Positions 40,003 through 48,996 of a stretch of DNA of 51,650 nt are shown here, piece by piece; within the stretch, counting starts at the first letter, position 1; every line of letters starts with the position of its first letter. Both the position numbers and the translations under genes were made by a program. This DNA comes from Streptosporangium subroseum (GTDB lineage: Bacteria > Actinomycetota > Actinomycetes > Streptosporangiales > Streptosporangiaceae): positions 1 to 51,650 of the forward strand of contig NZ_FZOD01000067.1 of the NCBI RefSeq assembly GCF_900188345.1. The letters run 5' to 3'. Below the pieces are notes generated by a model, which was not told the origin of the DNA, did not search any database, and saw only the letters and a program-made list of their open reading frames with translations.

Positions 40003-40947
40003 ATGATCTCACCGTTGACGTTCCAGACTCTCCGACATGCGACTGTCCTGTTATGTGTCGCCGCCGTCACTGGTTGCAGCGCCATCCCATGGATCGGCAT
40101 AACCACGCCTCGCGAGGCGTCGGATCTCACCCTCCCCTTGGACGTTTACGAGCTCGGCCCAAAGGACCGCGCTCAGGTCCTGCGCGTTCGGTTCACATTG
40201 ATAAAGAAATGCATGCAGCAATTTCAGATTGACTTCCAGGGGCCTTCTACCGAACCGGTTTACTATCCAAAGAATGCCATTTACCTGGACTGGCTCGACG
40301 AAAATTGGGCTGAGAGCTATGGATATGCGGAACCGCCGGGACAAGCGGAGGAGCGTTCTGCCGCGATGTCCGGCATTCGATCGTACGTGATACAGGACGA
40401 GCAGAGTTATGTGCTATGGGGAAAGGTCAAGCGATTTCGAGGTAAGGCGGTGCCGCGCGGAGGGTGCCTCGCCAAGGCTGACGGCATCCTCAACCAAGGG
40501 GCGAAAGGCCTTTCCAAGGCGGATAGCGAGAAAACATTCAACGACGAGGAAATCGCTGCTCTCGCCACTGGTTCGGCCGACCTTATCTTGAAGGACGAGA
40601 GAATTAAAGCGGCCGAGCGCTCCTGGAGTTCTTGCATGATGTGGGCGGGCTTCGTCTATCAGACCCCCGATGATGCGATGGGTGATCCGCAATGGGCCTC
40701 AACCGTTATGGATGATCAGATTAAAAAGCCGCGTGGCACACAGGCGGAGATCAATACGGCGACCGCAGACGCCAAGTGTCGCTTGGATACGAACTACTAC
40801 GGTGCCCGGCAGGCGAGCTACTCGGATTCTCAAAACAAGATCATCGAGAAACATCGTGACCGGCTGAACACCATCAAGCTGCTGAATCAGACTCGCCTGG
40901 CCAATTCCGCCAAGGTCCTCAGCGGCGAGATCGTGGTGCCCTGGTAG
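40003..40947 (+). CDS. predicted lipoprotein of unknown function
   Basis: ATG 40003 starts MISPLTFQTLRHATVLLCVA followed by AVTGCSAIPW, a signal peptide with lipobox VTGC at about residue 25. The mature 290 residues are soluble, rich in Lys, Asp and Ser, with four or more Cys (KKCMQQF, RGGCLAK, WSSCMMWAGF, DAKCRLDT) and a helical C-terminus. The WSSCMMWAGF and TADAKCR blocks recall actinobacterial lipoproteins that flank peptidoglycan-binding or protease genes, but I cannot name the family. Its composition is less GC-rich than its neighbours. It precedes a nuclease-domain gene by 87 bp. Confidence 0.75.
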   Translation: MISPLTFQTLRHATVLLCVAAVTGCSAIPWIGITTPREASDLTLPLDVYELGPKDRAQVLRVRFTLIKKCMQQFQIDFQGPSTEPVYYPKNAIYLDWLDENWAESYGYAEPPGQAEERSAAMSGIRSYVIQDEQSYVLWGKVKRFRGKAVPRGGCLAKADGILNQGAKGLSKADSEKTFNDEEIAALATGSADLILKDERIKAAERSWSSCMMWAGFVYQTPDDAMGDPQWASTVMDDQIKKPRGTQAEINTATADAKCRLDTNYYGARQASYSDSQNKIIEKHRDRLNTIKLLNQTRLANSAKVLSGEIVVPW

Positions 40948-41034
40948 GTATTCGTTCCGTAGCGCGCATGTAGACCACGAACGGAATCACGTAGCGCCCG
41001 CAGGCGAGTTGAGAGCCCGCAGTTACGCAAGCCG

Positions 41035-41412
41035 TTGCACCGAATTGTTGGCTCGGGTATCACGACCAACCGCAATAAGGCCACCGCCATGTGCCGATCG
41101 CTTTGGGCGACTTGCCAGTATCCGGACAGCTGCGACGAGTATCCGTTCGCCTCCACCAAGGAAGGAGCGGCCTCGACTCCGAGCAATTACTCGGTTGAGC
41201 TGATCAAGCTTGAGGACAACTGCGCCTCGGGGTCGCGGCTCGGCTGGTTCTACCAGCAGAACAGAATCATTCCCGAGCATCGAAACGACCGGGGACTGAT
41301 GGCAGGAACACCGTTCTACGTGAGCGTTGTCACCAGCGGGCCATCCAATCCGAAGGGACCCAGTACGCCGGATGGACTGCCGCTGAGCGAACGCTTCTGC
41401 GACGAGCAATGA
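41035..41412 (+). CDS. NucA/NucB deoxyribonuclease domain protein, probably 5-prime truncated
   Basis: The frame is open from 40963; TTG 41035 is the first usable start and no ribosome binding site is evident. The product reads LHRIVGSGITTNRNKATAMC, then CDEYPFASTKEGAAS, VELIKLEDNC, GWFYQQNRIIPEHR and GTPFYVSV. The DEYPFAST core with its catalytic acidic pair and the late NR-I motif define the NucA/NucB domain. These are secreted nucleases, yet no signal peptide remains, and the long N-terminal region usual in actinobacteria is missing. Likely a surviving C-terminal domain of a larger gene. Confidence 0.7.
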   Translation: MHRIVGSGITTNRNKATAMCRSLWATCQYPDSCDEYPFASTKEGAASTPSNYSVELIKLEDNCASGSRLGWFYQQNRIIPEHRNDRGLMAGTPFYVSVVTSGPSNPKGPSTPDGLPLSERFCDEQ

Positions 41413-41476
41413 CGACTCGGCATCGATAACCGACGCGCGTGGTGCCCGGGCATGCTCCATCCCGGGCACCACACCC

Positions 41477-42565
41477 TCAGGAAATCGCTCCGGTGCTCTT
41501 CCTGATGAAGTGCACGCACCCGGCGAGCACCGACAGGCGTAAACGGGTCTCAACGTCGAGCCACCGCAACTGCCGTACGGCCCTGACCGTCTGGAAGGCG
41601 GCCGTGGCCAGATCAGGGATGAAGGCCGCAGCCAAGGCGTTGAGCGTGCTGAACTGATCCATCCTCGCCAGCGGGTCTCGGACGCCATCGGTCGTCTGAG
41701 CGCGGAACCGGTGGGCGACCTCGGTCAACCGCCCGTTCAGCCGCTCGCATTCCGCGGCCCCGGGACGATCCCGCAGCGCGGCCATCGCCTCGGCGACGAC
41801 GGGGTCGTCCGAGATGTCCTGCGGCGCGTTCTCGCGCATGGCGATGTCCAACGCCGAGGCGATGATGAACGGCAGCCGGTCGGGTGTCGGAGCGGTGGCC
41901 ACGAGAGGGCGCAGTTCGGCGGAGTCGAGCATGGGATGACCGAATGCCGCCTCCAGCAGCCAAGGCCGGGCGTGACGGATCGGATTCACCATGAACATCC
42001 GCCGATGACGGCGCGACAACCACGCGGAGTCCAACCTCTGACCCGTGATGCGCTCGGCGAGGATCAGCCCTGATTCCAGCGACTTGGGCAGGTCCTCCAC
42101 CAATTCCTCTATCTCGTCGGCGTCGCCGCCCGGCCGCGCCGGCGGATCCAGCAGGTCGAAACCGGCTATCCTCAGGCCGTTCACCGCATAGAAGAAGATG
42201 GTGTCGAGATTGACGGTCCATTTGAAGCTCAGCGCTCGGCCGCCGCCTTCCGACAGCGTCTGTAATACCAATGGTCTGACGCCTTGACCTCCGTAGGGTT
42301 CAAGGACGACCGTCCACTCGCCCAGCTCTCCTATCAGGATGACCGGAGGTCGAACCGCCTCGTCGTCGTCCTCGTCCTTGTCCGCCTCCGACGCCTCGTC
42401 GAAAGCCTCGTCCAGCGTCTTGAGCTCGGCATCGACCGGCTCACCGCCGAAAAGGCGGGCCACTTCATCTGCACTTTTTCCTCGGCACCAGGTGATGCAC
42501 ATGTCATCTCCCAGGAAGCCCGATCCGAGGAGGCTTTGATAATGGGATTCCGCGTCAGCGTTCAT
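41477..42565 (-). CDS. DUF6461-type protein
   Basis: ATG 42565 starts a 362-residue protein. Residues 8-130 show the DUF6461 layout: YQSLLGSGFLGDDMCITWCR, SADEVARLFGGEP, GEWTVVLEPYGGQGVRP, then LSFKWTVNLDTIFFYAVNG and FDLLDP. An acidic insert (EASEADKDEDDDEAV) sits at about 57-71. The C-terminal 200 residues are mostly helical with no motif I recognise. DUF6461 proteins are numerous in Streptosporangiaceae and streptomycetes and have no assigned function. It stands alone on the minus strand. Confidence 0.8.
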   Translation of the reverse strand: MNADAESHYQSLLGSGFLGDDMCITWCRGKSADEVARLFGGEPVDAELKTLDEAFDEASEADKDEDDDEAVRPPVILIGELGEWTVVLEPYGGQGVRPLVLQTLSEGGGRALSFKWTVNLDTIFFYAVNGLRIAGFDLLDPPARPGGDADEIEELVEDLPKSLESGLILAERITGQRLDSAWLSRRHRRMFMVNPIRHARPWLLEAAFGHPMLDSAELRPLVATAPTPDRLPFIIASALDIAMRENAPQDISDDPVVAEAMAALRDRPGAAECERLNGRLTEVAHRFRAQTTDGVRDPLARMDQFSTLNALAAAFIPDLATAAFQTVRAVRQLRWLDVETRLRLSVLAGCVHFIRKSTGAIS

Positions 42566-42865
42566 GGGGGAAGCTTGCCATCGAGAAGGATGCTCGCCGA
42601 CCGCTGCAATTGTTTGGCCTGTCGGATTTCATCACTACAGATAGGATGCGCCGGTTGCTACATTCGAGGCATCAAGATACTCGGCCACCGCGCGTACCGG
42701 TCACCTGTGGGAGAGCGGACCAGGGTGGGGTCTCATCGTCATTGGCCCGACAGCCGCGCGTGACCGACTCCTGTCGGGGTGTCATACCGGCGGGACGCGG
42801 TCAGCCGCGCAATCGCATGCGATAAACCCGGTGACGTGGACGGTCATCCCGGGATACTGGTCGCC
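42566..42865. other. divergent intergenic region, nothing identified
   Basis: 300 bp between the DUF6461 gene and the next kinase. No ORF with family features, no RNA gene and no strong hairpin. Promoters for both flanking genes must lie here. Confidence 0.3.
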
Positions 42866-43612
42866 ATGGATGAGGTCAAGGTCGTCGTCGCCCATTCCGA
42901 GCGCGCGACCCTGCGCGTCGGTGACGTGTTCCTGAAGGTGGACGCCGATCAGGCGCGCATCGACGTCGAGGTCGAGGCGATGGCCGTGGCGCCGGTCCCG
43001 ACCCCGAAGGTCCTGTGGCACAAGCCGCCCGTGCTCGCGATCGCCGCGGTCCCGGGGACGGCGCTCGGCCGCCTCGGCGAGCCGTCGACCGCGTCCCCGG
43101 CGGCATGGGCCGCGGCGGGCGCCGCCATCCGGAGGTTGCACGACGCGCCGCTGCCGCCCCGGCCCGGCGGGGCTGGCCGGGGCCTCGACGAGTTGGCGGC
43201 GGATCTCGACGGCGAGTGCGAGTGGCTCGTGACGAACGGCGTCCTGCCCGCCGACCTGGTCACCCGCAACCGCCGGGTCGCCGAGGCCGCGCTTCGGCCG
43301 TGGACTCCGGTGTTCACGCATGGCGACCTGCAGATCGCTCACGTGTTCGTCGACGGCGACGGGATCACCGGCATCATCGACTGGTCCGAGGCGGGCCAGG
43401 GTGATGCCCTGTTCGACCTCGCCACCTTGACGCTCGGACACGAGGAGCATCTGGGCGACGTCGTCGCCGGCTACGGCACCGACGTCGACCTCGATGTGAT
43501 CCGCGCGTGGTGGTCGTTGCGAAGCCTGCTGGGGGTTCGCTGGCTCGTCGAGCACGGCTTCGACCCGTTCGCGCCGGGCTGTGAGGTCGACGTGCTGAGA
43601 TCCCGGATGTGA
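42866..43612 (+). CDS. second APH-family kinase
   Basis: ATG 42866 (MDEVKVVVAHSERATLRVGD, 248 residues) is preferred to the frame opening at 42779. The APH signature is complete: LRVGDVFLKVDAD, VLAIAAVPGTALG (hinge), catalytic FTHGDLQIAHVFVDG and the metal motif GIIDWSEAGQGDALFDLA. In the catalytic loop HGDLQIAH the usual Asn is replaced by His, as in some small APH proteins. It is unlike the 37789 kinase in detail. Substrate unknown. Confidence 0.9.
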   Translation: MDEVKVVVAHSERATLRVGDVFLKVDADQARIDVEVEAMAVAPVPTPKVLWHKPPVLAIAAVPGTALGRLGEPSTASPAAWAAAGAAIRRLHDAPLPPRPGGAGRGLDELAADLDGECEWLVTNGVLPADLVTRNRRVAEAALRPWTPVFTHGDLQIAHVFVDGDGITGIIDWSEAGQGDALFDLATLTLGHEEHLGDVVAGYGTDVDLDVIRAWWSLRSLLGVRWLVEHGFDPFAPGCEVDVLRSRM

Positions 43613-43799
43613 GGCTGCGCGGGCCGCACCGCTGTGAGTGCGTTCTGACGCATCGGGCAGGCCATCCCCTGGTGCGCATCGCCTGCCCTTACTCCCGACA
43701 GAGTGCGATGCGGAGTCGTCGCCGGCAGATGACGGCGCAACCGAGGGTGACGAACGCGTGGTGGATGTCGCGGATGCCATGACCGGTCGGATCGGTTGG

Positions 43800-44921
43800 T
43801 CAGGCCGGGGCTTCACGCCGGCCGATGAGTACGGCGGCGCCTTCGAAGCGGCCGGCGGCCAGGTCGTCCAGCGCTTGGTCCGCGGCGGCGAAGGGGTAGG
43901 GCTTGGTCGTCACCCGTGGCGGATGGGCCGAGGTGAGGTCCAGGAAGGCCCGGCCGTCGGCGCGGGTGTTGGCGGTGACACTGCGCAGCGTCCGCTCCTG
44001 GAACAGATGACGCTGGTAGTTCAGCGGGGGAACATCGCTGAGGTGGATGCCCGCGATCGCGAGCGTTCCACCTCGGTCGAGGGCGGCCAGCGCGACCGGG
44101 ACCAGCTCGCCCACCGGGGCGAACAGGATCGCGGCGTCCAGCGATCCGGGTGGGGCGTCCGTGTCGTTGCCCGCCGAGGCCGCGCCCAGCGTTCTCGCCA
44201 GTTCCCGGGCCCCGGCGGACCGGGTGTAAACGTGCACGGTCGCGCCCTGGGCGATGGCGACCTGCGCGGTCAGGTGGGCCGAGCCGCCGAAGCCGTAGAT
44301 GCCCAGCCGCCCGCCCGGCGGCAGGTCACAGCGGAGCAGAGCGCGATATCCGATGATCCCGGCACACAGCAGCGGAGCCAGCTTCTCGGCGGGAGCCTCC
44401 TCGGGAAGGGGGTAGGCGTACTCCTCGGGGACGACCAGGTATTCGGCGTAGCCGCCGTCGGCGTCCCAGCCGGTGTAGGTGGAGAAGGGACAGAGATTCT
44501 CCGCGCCCCTGCGGCAGTAACGACAGTGCCCGCAGGTCGAGCGGAGCCATGCCACGCCGACGCGGTTGCCCGGCGCGAACCGTACCGAACCAGGAGCGGC
44601 GGCGGCCATCCGGCCCACGACCTCGTGGCCGGGCACGGTGCGCGGGCGTCGCGGAGGCAGGTCGCCCTCGGCGAGGTGGAGATCGGTACGGCAGACGCCG
44701 CACGCCTCGACCTCTACCAGCACCTCTCCGGGGCCCGGCGCGGGAACCGGGAGCCGGACCGGTTCCAGAGGCCCGGAGGAGATCGGCCCGGGCCGTGCGA
44801 CCACCCAGGCATCCATCTCGTCGGGGATCGTGGGCCGCAGCGGATACGGCGTGGGCCGAGGGCTTCGCACGTCCCGGGCATCCGGGTCTGCGGGTGTCGC
44901 CGGGCGTTCGTTCATGGTCAT
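43800..44921 (-). CDS. zinc-dependent alcohol dehydrogenase
   Basis: ATG 44921 is 6 nt after GGAGG; an ATG two codons later is also possible. The 373-residue protein has the catalytic zinc ligands Cys of CGVCRTDLH and His of PGHEVVG, the structural zinc motif CGHCRYCRRGAENLC, and a GIYGFGGSAHLTAQ dinucleotide fold. It has a 35-residue Pro/Arg-rich N-terminal extension. The GW-ADGGYAEY segment is typical of bacterial AdhP/AdhA-like enzymes that oxidise short primary alcohols. It is 35 bp from the L,D-transpeptidase on the same strand and could be transcribed with it. Confidence 0.93.
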   Translation of the reverse strand: MTMNERPATPADPDARDVRSPRPTPYPLRPTIPDEMDAWVVARPGPISSGPLEPVRLPVPAPGPGEVLVEVEACGVCRTDLHLAEGDLPPRRPRTVPGHEVVGRMAAAAPGSVRFAPGNRVGVAWLRSTCGHCRYCRRGAENLCPFSTYTGWDADGGYAEYLVVPEEYAYPLPEEAPAEKLAPLLCAGIIGYRALLRCDLPPGGRLGIYGFGGSAHLTAQVAIAQGATVHVYTRSAGARELARTLGAASAGNDTDAPPGSLDAAILFAPVGELVPVALAALDRGGTLAIAGIHLSDVPPLNYQRHLFQERTLRSVTANTRADGRAFLDLTSAHPPRVTTKPYPFAAADQALDDLAAGRFEGAAVLIGRREAPA

Positions 44922-44955
44922 GATGAACCTCCGCGGATGAGTCGTCGCTCCCGCG

Positions 44956-45666
44956 TCAGGCGACGCTGATGTCTATCTGCGGGGAGTGCTTCGGATCCAT
45001 CCAGCGCAGAACCTGCAGGAGCTTGTCGACCGGCAGGCTGACGCAGCCGGTGGTGGGCCCGCCGTTGCTGATGTGAAGGAAGATCGCGCTACCCAGGTGG
45101 GGCGTGTGTTCCTTGGTGTTGTAGGCGATCACGGCGCCGTAGTTGTAGGCCGGGAGGGTCACCATGTTCTCGGGAGCGACCCCCGGATCGGCGTGGCGGG
45201 AGTCCACCCACTTGTTGTAAAGGGGACTGGCGGAGTCGTCGTTCCACTTGTCGTAGGAGAATGCCTGCCGGTAGGGGAACTTCACACCGGGGTCGGGCTT
45301 GACCCCGAACATGAAGTCGAATCCGTACGTCCCGGACGGGGTGCGCCCGTCGCCCTCCCGCTTCTGGCCCGGCGGGGCGATGCCGCTCTTGCCGACGTTT
45401 GCGGTCCACGGCCCGTACGTCTTCACCCAGCGGTCGCCCTCAGCGGTGTAGGCGATCAACGTGGCGGTGGTCTTCTGGTAGGAGTCGGCCGTCACGGTGA
45501 TGAGCTGCCGTCCCTGCGACGCGGGCGGTAGAGCGGACGCGGACGCGGAAACGGCACGGGCCACGGCGGCTCCGCTGAAGATCATGACGAGTGCCAGCAG
45601 AACGGCACTCACGCGTACGGAAGTCGTTCTCGTGTCCGTAGGCGCTCCCTGATTGGCGGTGTTCAT
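44956..45666 (-). CDS. secreted L,D-transpeptidase (YkuD domain)
   Basis: The 236-residue protein starts at ATG 45666 with a signal peptide (VSAVLLALVMIFSGAAVARA). The YkuD region holds the active site IFLHISNGGPTTGCVSLP, with the His and the catalytic Cys of the family. Upstream are TPSGTYGFDFMFG and YNYGAVIAYN. It lacks the bacterial Ig-like domains of Ldt enzymes in mycobacteria. Such enzymes form 3-3 crosslinks or attach partners to peptidoglycan outside the membrane. Confidence 0.9.
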   Translation of the reverse strand: MNTANQGAPTDTRTTSVRVSAVLLALVMIFSGAAVARAVSASASALPPASQGRQLITVTADSYQKTTATLIAYTAEGDRWVKTYGPWTANVGKSGIAPPGQKREGDGRTPSGTYGFDFMFGVKPDPGVKFPYRQAFSYDKWNDDSASPLYNKWVDSRHADPGVAPENMVTLPAYNYGAVIAYNTKEHTPHLGSAIFLHISNGGPTTGCVSLPVDKLLQVLRWMDPKHSPQIDISVA

Positions 45667-46154
45667 ACAGGTCAGGCTATCCAGGGGAGAGATGTGCTCG
45701 GTGTGCGCCGCCGTTCCCCGGGGGGCGGTCGCGGCGCAGCTCAGGGCCGATATGGGCCGGAGAATCGCTCATGTCAGGCGTTGCCCGGCCACGCCATACG
45801 GTGAACATCGGCCGCAGTTCGTATCGGGCGTGTTCGGCCACGCCATGCGGTGGCATCGGCCCGCCCACCCCGAGAACGGCCCAGCTTGGCTGCCGTCAAC
45901 CGTATTCCGCGCCGCCGTCGTAACCGCCGGCTCCGCCGCCTTCGCCGTCTTGGGGTTTTGCGCCTTTGGCGCAGCCCCTTTTCCTGTTCGCGGGCATCCT
46001 CGGAGACCAACGCGCAGGCGAATCCCTCTGATCTCAACTCCATACAGATCCCGGTTGGTGGCGTCCATTCGGTCGAACGGGGGCGGCAATGGGGCTGTAA
46101 AAGTATGCTAACGCACGTTACTATAACTATCGTTACCTACTTTGAGGGGGAGCG
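45667..46154. other. intergenic region with a 30-bp imperfect direct repeat
   Basis: No gene is supported in 488 bp. A repeat of the form CGGCCACGCCAT(A/G)CGGTG...CATCGGCC occurs at 45786-45815 and 45835-45864. The last 50 bp are AT-rich and contain the palindrome described at 46109. Open frames in this stretch lack features. Confidence 0.4.
46109..46120. promoter_or_regulatory. candidate TetR operator
   Basis: TAACG-CA-CGTTA is a perfect inverted repeat 35 bp before the first gene of an operon that encodes a TetR regulator. CTATAACTATCGTTAC just downstream repeats the CGTTA half-site, so a dimer pair could bind. The AT-rich surroundings fit a promoter. Confidence 0.5.
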
Positions 46155-46553
46155 ATGTTGGATCAGCTGGGACGGGCACTCGCCGCGGAGGACGCCGCTG
46201 CCGTGTCCGTGGTGCTGGCCGAGGACGTCACCCTGCGGGTCGCGGTGCACGACGAGCCGATCGAGGGGGTCGGTGCCGCGCCCCACGTCATCGGGGCTGT
46301 GCTCGATGGAGTGCTGCACGACATCGAGGTGTCGGCGATCATCGGGGGCATCGGCGACACCTCGGTTCTGATGTTCGGCGCCCAGGTCGCGGGCCACCCC
46401 GGCCGGGCCGACGGGCTGCTCGTCGCCCGCCAGGATCGGGACGAGCGGATCTCGGACCTCACGGTGTTCGTCCGGCCGCTCGCGGCGTTGCAAGCGCTGG
46501 CCGACGAGATGGGACGGCGGCTGGGTGTGCCGCGCCCCGGCGGTGTCGTCTGA
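46155..46553 (+). CDS. NTF2/SnoaL-like small protein
   Basis: ATG 46155 follows GAGGGGGA. The 132-residue protein opens MLDQLGRALAAEDAAAVSVV, then LAEDVTLRVAVHDEPIEGVG and LTVFVRPLAALQALADEM. The pattern of an N-terminal helix pair, a strand with EDV-LR and a closing strand with RPL is that of SnoaL/NTF2-like folds. These are often small cyclases, isomerases or carrier proteins. It opens a coupled operon whose second gene encodes a deazaflavin-type reductase, so a role in modifying a small, perhaps toxic, compound is plausible. Confidence 0.75.
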   Translation: MLDQLGRALAAEDAAAVSVVLAEDVTLRVAVHDEPIEGVGAAPHVIGAVLDGVLHDIEVSAIIGGIGDTSVLMFGAQVAGHPGRADGLLVARQDRDERISDLTVFVRPLAALQALADEMGRRLGVPRPGGVV

Positions 46554-47002
46554 TGGCCACTCCCTCGCTGCGCAACTGGATCCCGGCCGCGATCCTGTCC
46601 TCACCGCTGCACCCGGTGATGAGCCGCAGGAGTCTCCTGCTGAGCTTCACCGGGCGCCGCAGCGGCGCCCGCTACGTCACCCCCGTCAACTACCTCCAGC
46701 GTGACCGCGAGCTGCTGATCACCACGGAGAGGGGGTGGTGGCGCAACTTCGACGGCGGGGTGCCGGTGGAGCTGCGGCTGCGGGGCCGCCGGGTCGCGGC
46801 GGTGGCCGAGGCGGTGTGCGAGCCCACTGTTGTGGCCGAGGCGCTCACCGCACTCGTGCGTGACCATCGCGCGTACGGGCGCTGGGCGCGGGTCCGGGTC
46901 GGCGCGGACGGCACCCCGGACACCGCGGACGTACACGCGGCTATCGCGAGCGGCCGGGTTCTGGTCCGCGTGCTGCTGGACGGCGAGACGATCACCCCAT
47001 GA
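46553..47002 (+). CDS. deazaflavin (F420)-dependent nitroreductase/quinone reductase family protein
   Basis: ATG 46553 shares one base with the previous stop. The 149-residue split beta-barrel protein has LLLSFTGRRSGARYVTPVNY, then LLITTERGWWRNFDGG and VELRLRGRRV, the conserved segments of the Ddn/FDOR family that use F420H2 or flavin. Likely functions are reduction of quinones, nitro compounds or enones. It is coupled to the NTF2-like gene and to the TetR regulator downstream. Confidence 0.88.
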   Translation: MATPSLRNWIPAAILSSPLHPVMSRRSLLLSFTGRRSGARYVTPVNYLQRDRELLITTERGWWRNFDGGVPVELRLRGRRVAAVAEAVCEPTVVAEALTALVRDHRAYGRWARVRVGADGTPDTADVHAAIASGRVLVRVLLDGETITP

Positions 47003-47637
47003 CCGCAACGCATCGCAGGCGCCGTGGCACCGGGCACGAGCTGCGTGAAGTGGTGGTCCGGGTGGCCACCGACCTGCTGGCGCAGCTCGGCGACACCGAC
47101 GCGCTCACCATGCGGGCCGTCGCCGCCGCCGCAGGCGTCACCGCACCCTCGGTATACCGGCACTTCCCGGACAAGGAGGCGTTGCTGCGCGTTGTCGTCG
47201 CCGAGCGGTTCGCCGAGTTCACCGAGCAGCTCGAAAGCGCCGCCGTGGCCGCTGCCGGCGACCCCGTCGCGCGGCTCGAGGCGATCGCCAGGGCGTACGT
47301 CCGGAGCGGTCTGGAGCAACCGGGGCACTATCGGGTGCTGTTCAGCGCCATGAACGCGGGCCCGGCCGGGCTGGGGCTCGAGCCCGGCGCCGCGCATCCC
47401 GGCGCGGCCTCCTACAAGGTACTGGTCGACGCGGTCAGCGCGTGCCTGTCACCCGCCGGCCGTGGTGCGGCGTTCGTGCTGGCCACCGAGCTGTGGGCTT
47501 CCCTGCACGGCGCCATCGACCTGCGCATCACCAAACCCGACATGCCATGGCCCGAGCCCGATGCCCTGATCGAGACGGCGTTGACCGCTGTGCGAGCAGC
47601 GTCGCCGCCGGGGCCACTACCCGCGGAGTCGCCGTGA
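46999..47637 (+). CDS. TetR-family transcriptional regulator
   Basis: ATG 46999 overlaps the reductase stop (ATGA). The 212-residue protein has ELREVVVRVATDLLAQLG, then LTMRAVAAAAGVTAPSVYRH and FPDKEALLRVVVAERFAEF, the complete TetR HTH at residues 14-65. The ligand domain contains RAYVRSGLEQPGHYRVLFSA, typical of the TetR_C_25/WHG type. It probably represses its own operon through the palindrome at 46109-46120 and is released by the substrate of the reductase. Confidence 0.93.
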   Translation: MTATHRRRRGTGHELREVVVRVATDLLAQLGDTDALTMRAVAAAAGVTAPSVYRHFPDKEALLRVVVAERFAEFTEQLESAAVAAAGDPVARLEAIARAYVRSGLEQPGHYRVLFSAMNAGPAGLGLEPGAAHPGAASYKVLVDAVSACLSPAGRGAAFVLATELWASLHGAIDLRITKPDMPWPEPDALIETALTAVRAASPPGPLPAESP

Positions 47638-48074
47638 ACCTGCTCGTCTTCGTCACGCTGGCCGTCACCGGTTTTGTCGCCTGTTCCGAGTTCGGCTCCT
47701 ATGCCTTCGTCCATCCTGTGCTGCGCCACCTGCCCGGCACCGAACGCATCACCGTCGAGAAGGGCCTGCTCAAGACGTTCGGGCGGGTCATGCCGGTCGG
47801 GATGACGCTGTGCGTGGTGCTCGCGGTGGCCGTCGCGATCGAGGGCAGCGGGCTCGGGTGGCTCGCCTGGGCCGCGGTGGTCGCGTTCGCCGTCGCGGTC
47901 GGGTTCACCGTCGCCGTCAACGTCCCGATCAACATCGCCACCGGACGCTGGGACCCGGCGAACCCGCCCGCCGGATGGGAACGGACCCGCCGCCGCTGGG
48001 AGTTCTTCCAGGGCGTGCGCTCCTGGCTGCTGCTGATCGGTTTTGTCCTGGTCTGCGCGGCAGGCACCGTCTGA
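47634..48074 (+). CDS. DUF1772-like membrane protein
   Basis: GTG 47634 overlaps the TetR stop (GTGA). The 146-residue protein has four membrane segments: VTLAVTGFVACSEFGSY, PVGMTLCVVLAVAVAI, WAAVVAFAVAVGFTVAV and SWLLLIGFVLVCAAG. The NVPINIATGRWDP loop is typical of DUF1772 (anthrone oxygenase-like) proteins. It is the last gene of the coupled operon and may act on the same quinone-like compound as the reductase. Confidence 0.85.
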   Translation: MNLLVFVTLAVTGFVACSEFGSYAFVHPVLRHLPGTERITVEKGLLKTFGRVMPVGMTLCVVLAVAVAIEGSGLGWLAWAAVVAFAVAVGFTVAVNVPINIATGRWDPANPPAGWERTRRRWEFFQGVRSWLLLIGFVLVCAAGTV

Positions 48075-48246
48075 TCAGCGCGCCACGGCAGCCACGAGCG
48101 CACGTTCGGATCTGCTTGAAGACCGCCCCACCACGTTCCAGCGCGCCGTACCGGCCCCGTCGGCACCACAGCCCATTGCCGCCACATGTGGCAATTCAGG
48201 GCATGCGTTCGCCCCTACCACGTCAAACACGAATATGGAGGCAGCC

Positions 48247-48924
48247 ATGGGCTTCTCTCGAATCACCGGCATCGCCGCCATTGGCTTCGCCATCACGATC
48301 GTCCTCGCCAACGCGATCATGATGCCCGCCGGCCTGCCGCTCACCGGCGCCGAGATCGGCGAGGTCAACGCGTTCTTCGGCACCGAGGGCGATATCGTGG
48401 CCATCGCGTCCGCGCTCACTCCCTCCGCCTGGCTACTGGCCACCTTGTTCGGCGCGGGCGCGGTCTCCGCGCTGCGGCGCTTCGAACGCGGCCGGGGCGA
48501 AGCGTGGTCACTGTTCGGATTCACCGGCCTGGCCCTGCAGAACGCCACCTTCGCCGCGGTCATCGCGACCCGCCTCGCGCTCACGTCGACGGCCGCGCGC
48601 GACAGCGCCACAGCCGGGGGACTGTGGGCCCTGCACGACGCGCTGTTCACCCTCAACGGCACCTTCCTGGCACTCGCCCTCATCGGCCTGTCCGTCGCCG
48701 GCCTGCGCGCCGGTCTCATCCGGCCGTGGCATGGCACCCTGGGGCTGGTATCGGCCGCGCTGCTGTTCGGCTCGGCCACCCTCACCCCCCTGGTCATCGA
48801 CCACACCGGCCCCCTCGGTCTTCTCGGCCTCGTCGGCTGGCTGATGTGGGTTGCCTGGATCATCGCGTACGGCGTCACCCTGATCCGCCTGAACCCGGCC
48901 TCGTTGTCGCACGAGGTGAGCTGA
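48247..48924 (+). CDS. multi-spanning membrane protein
   Basis: ATG 48247 lies 7 nt after GGAGG; ATG 48235 is in frame but lacks a binding site. The 225-residue protein has six hydrophobic segments (GIAAIGFAITIVLANAIM, SAWLLATLFGAGAVSAL, LFGFTGLALQNATFAAVI, LFTLNGTFLALALIGLSVAG, LGLVSAALLFGSATL, LGLVGWLMWVAWIIAYGV). The arrangement resembles small actinobacterial DUF4386-like membrane proteins, but I cannot confirm the family. It is separate from the TetR operon by 172 bp. Confidence 0.75.
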   Translation: MGFSRITGIAAIGFAITIVLANAIMMPAGLPLTGAEIGEVNAFFGTEGDIVAIASALTPSAWLLATLFGAGAVSALRRFERGRGEAWSLFGFTGLALQNATFAAVIATRLALTSTAARDSATAGGLWALHDALFTLNGTFLALALIGLSVAGLRAGLIRPWHGTLGLVSAALLFGSATLTPLVIDHTGPLGLLGLVGWLMWVAWIIAYGVTLIRLNPASLSHEVS

Positions 48925-48996
48925 CCGGTCGACGAGGGCCCCTCCACGACAGGGTCTGAGGGCCAGGAGGACAGAGCAATCGTCAATGCCTGTGGA

